A stretch of 5,236 nucleotides of DNA from assembly GCA_021635425.1 (NCBI GenBank), contig JAJWOJ010000168.1, forward strand, positions 1 through 5,236, in the 5' to 3' direction. The translations under genes were made by a program, and so were the position numbers. Below the pieces are notes generated by a model. The model did no database searches and was not told the DNA's origin. It saw only the letters and a program-made list of their open reading frames with translations. The DNA comes from Clostridiales bacterium. Lineage in GTDB: Bacteria; Bacillota; Clostridia; Christensenellales; Borkfalkiaceae. Of this stretch, positions 1-5,236 are shown piece by piece (position 1 is the stretch's first letter; each line of letters begins with the position of its first letter).

Positions 1-1
1 T

Positions 2-1504
2 TCCTGCTTTGAAAGATTTTTAGGCTTTATTTACAGAGTGTATTTATCGCGCGAATTAGGCGCGGAAGGGCTGGGATTATACCAGATTACGCTTTCCGTT
101 TTAGGTCTTTTTATGACGATAACGTCTTCGGGCGTTCCGATAAGCGTATCGAGAACGATGATCAAATATCGCGAAGAAGGCAAAAACGAAAACATAAACG
201 CGGTTGTTTGCTCCGGAATAATTTTAACCCTTTTTGTGTCCGTACCAATAACGCTTCTCGTTTTATTCAGATGCCCCGCAATAAGCATACTTTTCTCGGA
301 CGACAGGTGTGCAGATCTTTTATGCACCGTCATTCCGGGGCTTATAATCACCTCGGTTTACGCCGTTTTCAGAGGAACCTTCTGGGGTAACGAGAGATTT
401 TTGACGTACGGAATTATCGAACTGAGCGAGGAAGCCGTAATGGTTATTGCGGGTATTATTCTCGTAAGAAACGCGTCGGACGCGATAAGCGGAACAAGCA
501 GAGCCATGACGGCCGTACTGATTTCGTATATCTTCTCGTTTGCAACCTCGTCAATCGCTTATTTCGTTAAAGGCGGGAGGATTTCCGCGCCCCGCAAAGA
601 GCTTAAACCGCTTTTTCTCTCCTCTTCTCCGATAACTTTTATGAGAACGGCAACGTCGCTCATAAATACGCTTATAGCCGTACTTCTGCCCGCAAGGCTT
701 ATCCGTTACGGAATGGGTAAAGAATTCGCCGTTTCGGAATTCGGAAAAGTTTTCGGAATGGCGTTTCCGCTCATTTTTATGCCGTCCACGCTTATAGGCT
801 CGCTCGCTTTGGTTCTCGTCCCCGAGCTTTCGTCCAATTTCTATTCGAAAAACTTTATTACGCTTAAAAACAACATAGAAAAAGCAATTAAATTTTCGGT
901 GTTTACGGCATGTATTATAATCCCCGTTTTCCTTTTCGGCGGAGAATCCCTCGGCACGATCATATATGCCGATTCCGCCGCGGGAATTTATATAAAAAAA
1001 GGCGCGATGACGATGTTGCCGATGAGCATCACCATCATCACGACCAGCATTTTAAACTCGCTGAACAAAGAAAAGCTTACGCTTGCATATTACATGTCGG
1101 GAGCCGTCGCACTGATTGCGTCGATATTTTTCATGCCGAAATATATCGGCGTCGATTCGCTTATTGCAGGGATGTTTTTAAGCTACGCGATAACTTCCGT
1201 TTTAAATCTTATTGCAATTGCGCGGGTCTGCCCCGAAAAAATAAACGTTTCGGGATATATCTTCAAATCCGCGATTTTTATTATCCCGTCGTTTCTTGCG
1301 GGGTATTTCGTCAACAATCTGCTGAAAATAATTACCGTCGAATTTGTATCGGTAATAATTTCCGCCGCGGTTTCCGTTTTGTTTTCTCTGCTTCTGTATT
1401 TTATTTCCGGAATGCTCGATTTCGATCATTCTTCCGCGTTATCGTGCAAACGCAGAAAAGGAATTTTCCTCAAAACGGGAAAAAACGCAAACAAAAGCGC
1501 GTAA
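2..1504 (+). CDS. SpoVB/MurJ-like polysaccharide or lipid flippase, 5' partial
   Basis: This is a polytopic inner-membrane protein of the MOP (MATE-like) exporter superfamily, the group that flips lipid-linked sugars, such as peptidoglycan or polysaccharide precursors, across the membrane. The reading frame is open from base 2, giving 500 visible codons. The first residues, FERFLGFIYRVYLSRELGAE, followed by GLGLYQ, match the conserved start of SpoVB-type flippases just after the N-terminus, so probably only a few tens of residues are missing. The GTG at 38 is an internal valine, not the start. Further family signs are SSGVPISVSR at the TM2 region, FRGTFWGNERF in the middle, and about a dozen hydrophobic segments spread over the length; the last spans roughly 1340-1420. 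After that segment comes a basic tail (CKRRKGIFLKTGKNANK) lying antisense to the end of folT. The family assignment is firm. The exact substrate, and whether it is the sporulation protein SpoVB itself, cannot be read from sequence. No terminator is visible after the stop. Confidence 0.86.
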   Translation, partial: SCFERFLGFIYRVYLSRELGAEGLGLYQITLSVLGLFMTITSSGVPISVSRTMIKYREEGKNENINAVVCSGIILTLFVSVPITLLVLFRCPAISILFSDDRCADLLCTVIPGLIITSVYAVFRGTFWGNERFLTYGIIELSEEAVMVIAGIILVRNASDAISGTSRAMTAVLISYIFSFATSSIAYFVKGGRISAPRKELKPLFLSSSPITFMRTATSLINTLIAVLLPARLIRYGMGKEFAVSEFGKVFGMAFPLIFMPSTLIGSLALVLVPELSSNFYSKNFITLKNNIEKAIKFSVFTACIIIPVFLFGGESLGTIIYADSAAGIYIKKGAMTMLPMSITIITTSILNSLNKEKLTLAYYMSGAVALIASIFFMPKYIGVDSLIAGMFLSYAITSVLNLIAIARVCPEKINVSGYIFKSAIFIIPSFLAGYFVNNLLKIITVEFVSVIISAAVSVLFSLLLYFISGMLDFDHSSALSCKRRKGIFLKTGKNANKSA

Positions 1505-2082
1505 TTTGCAATGCTGTTCCATATCTGCCCGTTAATGAAAAGCCTGTAAATAAGATATATGAAATAGCCGCCGTTTCCTCCGAAATGCTCCTCCGCATAT
1601 GCCAGAAACTTCTTTGAAACGTAGATATATTTGAAATAGAAATAAAATCCCGTCGTGTTTATCATAACGGTACATATGCTGAAAGTCAGGGCAACGTATA
1701 TAAAAAATTTAACGATCTGTTTTTTGAACGACTGCTCTCCTTCGTCGCCGAACATTAGCCCCGCGATAAACGCAAACAAGCCGGTTGAAAGCCCCACCCA
1801 GGGCAAATACAACTGCCCCCAACTGTTGAACACATAACCGATAAAATCTCCTGACAGACAGGCAAAAAAGCCCGCAAGCGGACCCAAAAAATATCCCGTT
1901 ATCGCCGAAAAGAAAATGGTGAGAGAAAACTGGATATCGAGAATCCTCATTTCCAGAAACATGTTCGCAACAACCGACAACGCTGTAAAAACCGCGACTG
2001 TTGCAATCTTTTTCGCGTGCGAAAAATTGCGAAGACGCTCGGAAAAGAAAAGTCTCTTAGCCGAAAAAACATTTTTAAACAT
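1426..2082 (-). CDS. folT: ECF transporter S component, folate-specific (FolT)
   Basis: This is the substrate-binding membrane subunit of an energy-coupling-factor transporter, predicted to capture folate and pass it in using a shared EcfA/EcfA'/EcfT module encoded elsewhere. The 218-residue length and about six hydrophobic segments (roughly 25-45, 50-68, 70-85, 95-112, 123-145, 185-205) fit S components. Family marks are the AVFTALSVVAN segment in TM1 and GYFLGPLAGFFACLSGDFIG at 63-82, the short-residue helix that packs on EcfT in FolT-type proteins. The start is well supported: GAGGAGG lies 7 nt upstream of the ATG. Substrate specificity is inferred mainly from the THF riboswitch in its leader. 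The transcript appears to carry this gene alone, since the next gene on the left is convergent. Its last 25 or so codons overlap the flippase gene on the other strand. The loop at about 148-175 is long and aromatic-rich. Confidence 0.92.
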   Translation of the reverse strand: MFKNVFSAKRLFFSERLRNFSHAKKIATVAVFTALSVVANMFLEMRILDIQFSLTIFFSAITGYFLGPLAGFFACLSGDFIGYVFNSWGQLYLPWVGLSTGLFAFIAGLMFGDEGEQSFKKQIVKFFIYVALTFSICTVMINTTGFYFYFKYIYVSKKFLAYAEEHFGGNGGYFIYLIYRLFINGQIWNSIANYALLFAFFPVLRKIPFLRLHDNAEE

Positions 2083-2110
2083 AAAAAAACCTCCTCGAAA
2101 AAGGAGAGTT
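2083..2110 (-). promoter_or_regulatory. folT ribosome binding site inside a possible sequestering hairpin
   Basis: The Shine-Dalgarno GAGGAGG is at 2096-2090, seven U residues before the ATG. Just upstream, CUCUCC (2108-2103) can pair with GGAGG (2094-2090) over an 8-nt loop, making four Watson-Crick pairs plus one G-U. The helix would hide the ribosome site. It is also followed by U7, so it could act as a weak terminator. The ribosome site is certain. The hairpin's role is inference and the stem is short. Confidence 0.5.
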
Positions 2111-2112
2111 CC

Positions 2113-2145
2113 AAATAAAACGGATTACGCGTTTTACGCATAATC
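2113..2145 (-). terminator. Terminator-like hairpin of the folT riboswitch expression platform
   Basis: GAUUAUGCGU (2145-2136) pairs with ACGCGUAAUC (2132-2123) across an AAA loop: ten pairs, one of them U-G. After two bases it is followed by UUUUAUUU (2120-2113). It sits 6 nt after the THF aptamer and before the folT ribosome site, which is the usual place for a transcription-attenuating expression platform. The U run is interrupted and spaced by CG, so termination may be partial. The bases AUGCGU of its 5' arm can instead pair with ACGCAU at the 3' end of the aptamer, giving a natural antiterminator. Confidence 0.68.
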
Positions 2146-2151
2146 TCTTTC

Positions 2152-2254
2152 GCATTGGATGCGTCGGAAAATCGCAAGACGATTTCAAATTTGTCTTTTC
2201 GCGCATATTCAACATCCCGTTATATGCTACTTGACGCTTTCCGTACTACTCTGC
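2152..2254 (-). promoter_or_regulatory. Tetrahydrofolate (THF) riboswitch aptamer
   Basis: This leader RNA matches the THF riboswitch, which binds reduced folates and controls folate transport and synthesis genes. I recognise the conserved blocks in order: GCAGAGUAG at the 5' end, GCGUCAAGU, the loop GGGAUGUUG, and GCAUCC near the 3' end. The expected helices can be drawn. P1 pairs GCA (2254-2252) with UGC (2154-2152). P2 pairs CGGAAA (2243-2238) with UUUCCG (2170-2165). P3 pairs GCAUAU (2227-2222) with AUAUGC (2208-2203), with GGGAUGUUG in its loop. A fourth hairpin pairs AAGAC (2197-2193) with GUCUU (2180-2176). P1 is only three clear pairs, weaker than in well-known examples. The element lies between a sigma-A promoter and folT, exactly the expected context. 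The match is from memory of the consensus and was not scored with a covariance model. Confidence 0.92.
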
Positions 2255-2272
2255 TTTTATTAAATTCGCCTT

Positions 2273-2301
2273 ATTTTACTACTTTTAAACATATATGTCA
2301 A
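2273..2301 (-). promoter_or_regulatory. Sigma-A promoter of folT
   Basis: A perfect -35 box TTGACA (2301-2296) is followed by a 17-nt spacer and a -10 box TAAAAT (2278-2273), five of six matches to TATAAT. Transcription should begin near 2266, about 12 nt before the THF aptamer. An A/T tract, AAAAATTTTTATA on this strand (2326-2314), lies about 48-60 nt upstream of that start and could serve as an UP element. No operator-like inverted repeat overlaps the boxes, which fits control by the riboswitch alone. Confidence 0.82.
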
Positions 2302-2332
2302 ACGATTTATCGGTATAAAAATTTTTCCGTGT

Positions 2333-2376
2333 AAAAATTTTGCGCTTTCCGACCGTGAAAAATCGGAAAGCGCAAA
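2333..2376 (-). terminator. Strong intrinsic terminator after the MFS gene
   Basis: A perfect 14-bp stem, UUUGCGCUUUCCGA (2376-2363) with UCGGAAAGCGCAAA (2352-2339), encloses a 10-nt loop. It is followed by UUUUU (2337-2333) on the minus strand. It begins 4 nt after the stop codon of the MFS gene and ends the right-hand operon before the folT promoter at 2301, insulating the two units. The plus-strand side has no U run, so it points leftward. Confidence 0.93.
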
Positions 2377-2380
2377 TACG

Positions 2381-4132
2381 TCAATCGTCCACATTGAGAT
2401 TTTCGATGATTTTAACCTTCTTTGTCGGCTTACTGTCTCCGTGTTTTACGAAAAACATCGTTATAAAAGCAAGCGAGACGGCTATCGTTGCATAATAGAA
2501 CAACGGTTTCATACTTCCAGCAAGTTCCATGATAGCGCCCGACAAAATCGGCGTTAAAATCTGCGCCGCCATGGAAGCGGTGTAATAAAAGCCCGTATAT
2601 CTTCCGACGTCTCCGCCTTTTGCAAGCTCGACGACCATCGGGAAAGAATTTACGTTTATCGTCGCCCAGCCGATCCCCGCAAGCGCAAACAAAAGATTAA
2701 GAGCGACGATGCTTGAATTTTCATTCATAAACGTTGCGCCGAAAAACGCAACGGCAAGCATAATTACGCCCGCAAGAATACTCTTTTTACGCCCTATTCT
2801 GTTAGCGATCATTCCGACGGGAATATACGATATTATCGCGGCGCCCTGAGCAACGAGAAGAGTCGTATTATAATCCTTGTGCAAAACGTTCATCGCGTAA
2901 AGCGAATATTTAGACGTTACGGCATTATATCCGATATACCACAAAGCAACGGAACAAAGAATGAGAATCAGACTCCTCAGTTCGGGTTTTGAAAGCTTCT
3001 TTTCGGCGGTTAAATCGACAGCCGCCTCTTCCTCGGTTTCAAGCCCGTCTTCAACGGATGCTTCTTCCATTTCTTTAACCCATTCGGGTTCTCTTACCTT
3101 CCATATAAACATTACAAGCCCGACGACCATAACAAGGCATACCGCGCCGATAAACGGCGTGTAACTCATAAGCTGATTATACGTTTTTCCCGTTCCGAAA
3201 ACCATCCCTAAAACAAGAACGAGCATTCCGCCCGCCGTTCCCATAAGATTTATCACCGCGTTTGCCTGAGATCTTAAAGGTTTTTCCGTAACGTCGGGCA
3301 TGAGCGCGACTGCGGGCGAACGGAACGTAGCCATTGCGAAAAGCGTAACCAACAGCAACACGGCAAACATTACGAGCGTTAACGGCTGAGCCAGCGTTTT
3401 TTGCAACGCATATTCGCTTATCGCGGGCGTTATAAGGTTTTTATAAGCGTTAAACTTGGTTATATGTGACGTTAAATCGCTTCCGTCTTCAAGTTTATAT
3501 ACGGTTTTTCCGTTTTCCGTCGTTGCAGTGAGGACGTAATAGGTTTTAGTATCCTCGTTATAACCGTAGCTCGTTTCCGGTTTTGAATGATCTTCGTTAT
3601 ATTCCTTATTGATATTTACATACCAATCGCGAACGTCGGTCTTTTCTTCTTCGGTAAGCTCGTCGTAAAGCTTATTTTTAACGATTTTTGCCGAATAGTC
3701 TTTGACGGAATAATTTTTAGGCTGATCTTTTCCCGTAATGGCACTGTATTCGGCGTTCGTTATCGTATAATTTTCTTCGAAGAGATCGACGTAACCGCTG
3801 TTATCCGAAACGGAACCGAGCTTTTTAAGCTGTGCGTTATCGGCAAAAGTAAGCCCGAAAAACGCAAATGCGGCAACAACCGTGCCGATGACTATGTAGG
3901 GAGTGCGCCTTCCGAACTTCGACTTCGTTTTATCCGACAAAGAACCGAAAAGAGGCAACAGAAAAACGGCGATAACGTTATCGAGCGACATAATTACGCC
4001 CGAAATCGTCTGACTGAGACCGAACTTGTTCACAAGCATCATCGGAACGATGCTGTCATACGCCTGCCAGAACGCACATATAAGGAAAAAAGCAAACCCT
4101 ACGAAAATGGTCTTCTTGTAGTTTAACTTCAT
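2381..4132 (-). CDS. MFS transporter, GPH/SLC45 sugar-transporter-like, with large TM3-TM4 insert
   Basis: This is a 12-TM secondary transporter of the major facilitator superfamily, 583 residues against the usual 400-480. The first motif A-like loop, GSLSDKTKSKFGRRTPYI, is at 63-80 between TM2 and TM3, and a second, GMIANRIGRKKS, is at 440-451 between TM8 and TM9. RSPAVALMPD at 271-280 and the NLMGTAGG segment near 295-302 resemble sucrose/maltoside-type transporters (GPH and SLC45-like), suggesting a glycoside or similar solute; the substrate is not determined. TM segments lie near 9-31, 42-62, 78-96, 249-269, 292-312, 325-344, 386-404, 421-441, 452-468, 473-497, 515-537 and 543-562. Residues 97-248 form an extra hydrophilic, Tyr/Lys/Glu-rich domain, placed outside the cell by the inside-positive topology. 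An acidic linker at 350-373 joins the two halves. The start has GGGTGA just upstream. The gene follows the zinc-ribbon gene by 16 nt, so the two are probably cotranscribed, and it ends at a strong terminator. Confidence 0.88.
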   Translation of the reverse strand: MKLNYKKTIFVGFAFFLICAFWQAYDSIVPMMLVNKFGLSQTISGVIMSLDNVIAVFLLPLFGSLSDKTKSKFGRRTPYIVIGTVVAAFAFFGLTFADNAQLKKLGSVSDNSGYVDLFEENYTITNAEYSAITGKDQPKNYSVKDYSAKIVKNKLYDELTEEEKTDVRDWYVNINKEYNEDHSKPETSYGYNEDTKTYYVLTATTENGKTVYKLEDGSDLTSHITKFNAYKNLITPAISEYALQKTLAQPLTLVMFAVLLLVTLFAMATFRSPAVALMPDVTEKPLRSQANAVINLMGTAGGMLVLVLGMVFGTGKTYNQLMSYTPFIGAVCLVMVVGLVMFIWKVREPEWVKEMEEASVEDGLETEEEAAVDLTAEKKLSKPELRSLILILCSVALWYIGYNAVTSKYSLYAMNVLHKDYNTTLLVAQGAAIISYIPVGMIANRIGRKKSILAGVIMLAVAFFGATFMNENSSIVALNLLFALAGIGWATINVNSFPMVVELAKGGDVGRYTGFYYTASMAAQILTPILSGAIMELAGSMKPLFYYATIAVSLAFITMFFVKHGDSKPTKKVKIIENLNVDD

Positions 4133-4148
4133 ATTTCACCCGACGGTT

Positions 4149-4859
4149 TTATTCGCCTTTATAATAAACAAGCCTGTGACAGGAATCGCATTCAACCAGA
4201 CTACCTTTCTTAAGGCTGTCGAAGCATGCCATCGGAAATTCCGTTCCGCATCTCGAACAGTGCGGTTTCTTCCCGAAAACCTGCACGGCGTACAAAACCG
4301 GGAAAATTTTATCTTTTCGCTTGGTCTTGTAAAGTTCCATATCCTCCTTCGGAATGCCTTTTTCTATTTTGGCAAGCTCCGCTTTGATTTTTTTTATTTC
4401 GTCCTCTTTGGACGCTTTAAGCGCGTTGTATTTAGGAACGAACTCGCTGTATTGACTTTTAGCTTCCTTTGTTTTAGCCTTGAGCTGAGAAAACTCTTTC
4501 AAAACGGCGGTCATTTCTTTTGAAATCTGCTCTATCCCGTTCGAAAGATTGTTTATCTCGTCTAAAAGCCCCTGAGATTTTTTCTTGATATAATTAAGCT
4601 GTTCTGCGTCGTCGTACTCTTCGACGTCGCCGTATTCGCTTATCTCCTCGTTAAGCCTTTTATAAAGAGAAATCGACTCGTTATATTTGCCCACAAGCTC
4701 CTCCGCTCTTTTTTCTAAAAGCGCGAGATTATCGTTCACGCTTTTTAAAAAGTTCTGAGCGGCAACGGCTTTTTTTCTTTCTTCGCTCTGAGAAATTTCC
4801 GTCTCGATTTCGCGAAGTTTTGCGTCGATGTTCTGATATTCGAGTAACTGAGTTATCAT
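4149..4859 (-). CDS. Coiled-coil protein with C-terminal C4 zinc ribbon (COG1579/DUF164, zf-RING_7)
   Basis: The 236-residue cytoplasmic protein has a long charged coiled coil over about residues 1-165. A C-terminal zinc ribbon follows, with C201-x2-C204 (CSRCG) and C224-x2-C227 (CDSCHR) as the four metal ligands. The closing motif CDSCHRLVYY matches the CPxCGRILY ending of the family, with His in place of Gly. The architecture and length are typical. The family may act as a nucleic-acid or protein adaptor: the Helicobacter pylori member HP0958 has been linked to the sigma factor RpoN and to flagellin mRNA. The role in Firmicutes is unsettled, so no function is assigned here. The start is supported by AAGGAG six nt upstream. 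It lies 50 nt after the Nif3-like gene with no convincing terminator between, and 16 nt before the MFS gene. Pairing with Nif3 is common in Firmicutes. Confidence 0.93.
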   Translation of the reverse strand: MITQLLEYQNIDAKLREIETEISQSEERKKAVAAQNFLKSVNDNLALLEKRAEELVGKYNESISLYKRLNEEISEYGDVEEYDDAEQLNYIKKKSQGLLDEINNLSNGIEQISKEMTAVLKEFSQLKAKTKEAKSQYSEFVPKYNALKASKEDEIKKIKAELAKIEKGIPKEDMELYKTKRKDKIFPVLYAVQVFGKKPHCSRCGTEFPMACFDSLKKGSLVECDSCHRLVYYKGE

Positions 4860-4909
4860 ATTATACTCCTTCCCCCGAAGACGTTACAATATACAAATAA
4901 ACCTGTTTA

Positions 4910-5236
4910 TCAGATAAATCTTTCGTCTTCGAAGAAATATATTTTTAAATTTTTAATTTCCGCGGCACATTTTTCGGAGAATTTCTTCATTCCGTAGTTT
5001 TCCGTGCCGTAATGCGTGCAACTTAAAACGCACAGTCCTTTCTGAATAGCGTTAAGCAAAACGTGATGAGGAATATCCGCAGACACGACAAGCTCGGCAC
5101 CCGCCGCTATAGCCTGCTCAACCTCTGCATCGCTAAGCCCCGCGCCGCAAAAAGAAGCATATTTAGTAATTTTTTTGTTTTTATCGCCGTAAATCCAGAC
5201 TTTTTCCGTTCCGAATTCTTTTTTATATCTTTCGGC
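4910..5236 (-). CDS. Nif3-like dinuclear metal center protein (YqfO/YbgI family), C-terminal part
   Basis: An open frame enters from the right edge and gives 108 visible residues ending at TGA; the N-terminal part and start are outside the window. The fragment carries the second half of the Nif3 fold: SFCGAGLSDAEVEQAI (visible residues 28-43), the strand motif VVSADIPHH (50-58) equivalent to the family's TGDIKYH, and THYGTE (74-79). The His and Glu of THYGTE (visible residues 75 and 79) correspond to the metal-binding H-x3-E pair at the family's C-terminus. Members form hexameric rings with a two-metal site. They are often labelled GTP cyclohydrolase I type 2, a role that is not well established, so I would not infer a folate-synthesis function from that label. 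Whether this one carries the PII-like middle insert of YqfO cannot be seen. It is the first visible gene of the leftward operon. Confidence 0.93.
   Translation of the reverse strand, partial: AERYKKEFGTEKVWIYGDKNKKITKYASFCGAGLSDAEVEQAIAAGAELVVSADIPHHVLLNAIQKGLCVLSCTHYGTENYGMKKFSEKCAAEIKNLKIYFFEDERFI

Noticed and set aside
38..40. GTG as start codon of the flippase gene
   Set aside because: The frame stays open to base 2, and the residues before the GTG (FERFLGFIYR) match the conserved start region of the family, so the GTG is an internal valine and the gene is cut by the window edge.
1464..1483. TTTTCC...GGAAAA inverted repeat at the flippase 3' end as a terminator
   Set aside because: The stem is six mostly A/T pairs inside the coding region and no U run follows it on either strand in a useful position.
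910..1617. Long plus-strand open frame overlapping the flippase and folT genes
   Set aside because: Its translation is rich in Arg, His and aromatic residues with no recognisable domain. It is an out-of-frame shadow of the flippase gene running into antisense folT.
3587..4126. 179-residue plus-strand open frame opposite the MFS gene
   Set aside because: It is antisense to a clear transporter frame, resembles no family, and has no convincing ribosome site. It arises from codon bias.
4894..4907. ATAAACAGGTTTAT palindrome between the Nif3-like and zinc-ribbon genes as a terminator or operator
   Set aside because: It is short and A/T-rich with a 2-nt loop and no following U-tract. The neighbouring genes look cotranscribed.
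4910..5236. Linking the Nif3-like gene to folate synthesis because of the label GTP cyclohydrolase I type 2
   Set aside because: That activity is not well established for the family, and the gene is in a separate transcription unit from folT, so nearness to the THF riboswitch is not evidence of a shared pathway.

Overview
The window reads as chromosome of a low-to-mid GC Gram-positive bacterium, most likely a member of the Clostridia. The reasons are a SpoVB/MurJ-type flippase, an ECF-type folate transporter subunit behind a tetrahydrofolate (THF) riboswitch, and a Nif3 - zinc-ribbon gene pair typical of Firmicutes. The regulatory signals also fit: strong GGAGG-type ribosome binding sites, a near-consensus sigma-A promoter and U-tract terminators. 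No species can be named from the sequence. I see no mobile element, CRISPR array, tRNA or rRNA.

Layout. (1) 2-1504, plus strand: the 3' part of a polytopic lipid/polysaccharide flippase gene whose true start lies left of the window. (2) 1426-2082, minus strand: folT, the substrate-binding S component of an ECF vitamin transporter. It converges on the flippase gene and the two overlap tail to tail by 79 bp. (3) 2083-2301, minus strand: the folT control region, with a sigma-A promoter (TTGACA-17-TAAAAT), a THF aptamer, a terminator-like hairpin and a ribosome binding site that can be sequestered. (4) 2333-2376: a strong intrinsic terminator closing the next minus-strand unit. (5) 2381-5236, minus strand: a probable three-gene operon read right to left. 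It holds a Nif3-like dinuclear-metal protein (5' part outside the window), a coiled-coil C4 zinc-ribbon protein, and an MFS transporter with a large extra domain between TM3 and TM4.

The clearest functional unit is the folate module. When reduced folate is plentiful, the aptamer is expected to fold and hold its conserved 3' GCAUCC block. That would free the downstream hairpin to terminate transcription before folT. When folate is scarce, the same block can pair with the terminator's 5' arm. This switch is read from complementarity by eye and has not been computed. The Nif3/zinc-ribbon/MFS unit has its own end and no visible functional tie to folate.

The most interesting points are the folT switch with its competing helices, the ~150-residue insert in the MFS protein, and the antisense-overlapping 3' ends of the flippase and folT genes. 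I found no new multi-gene system.
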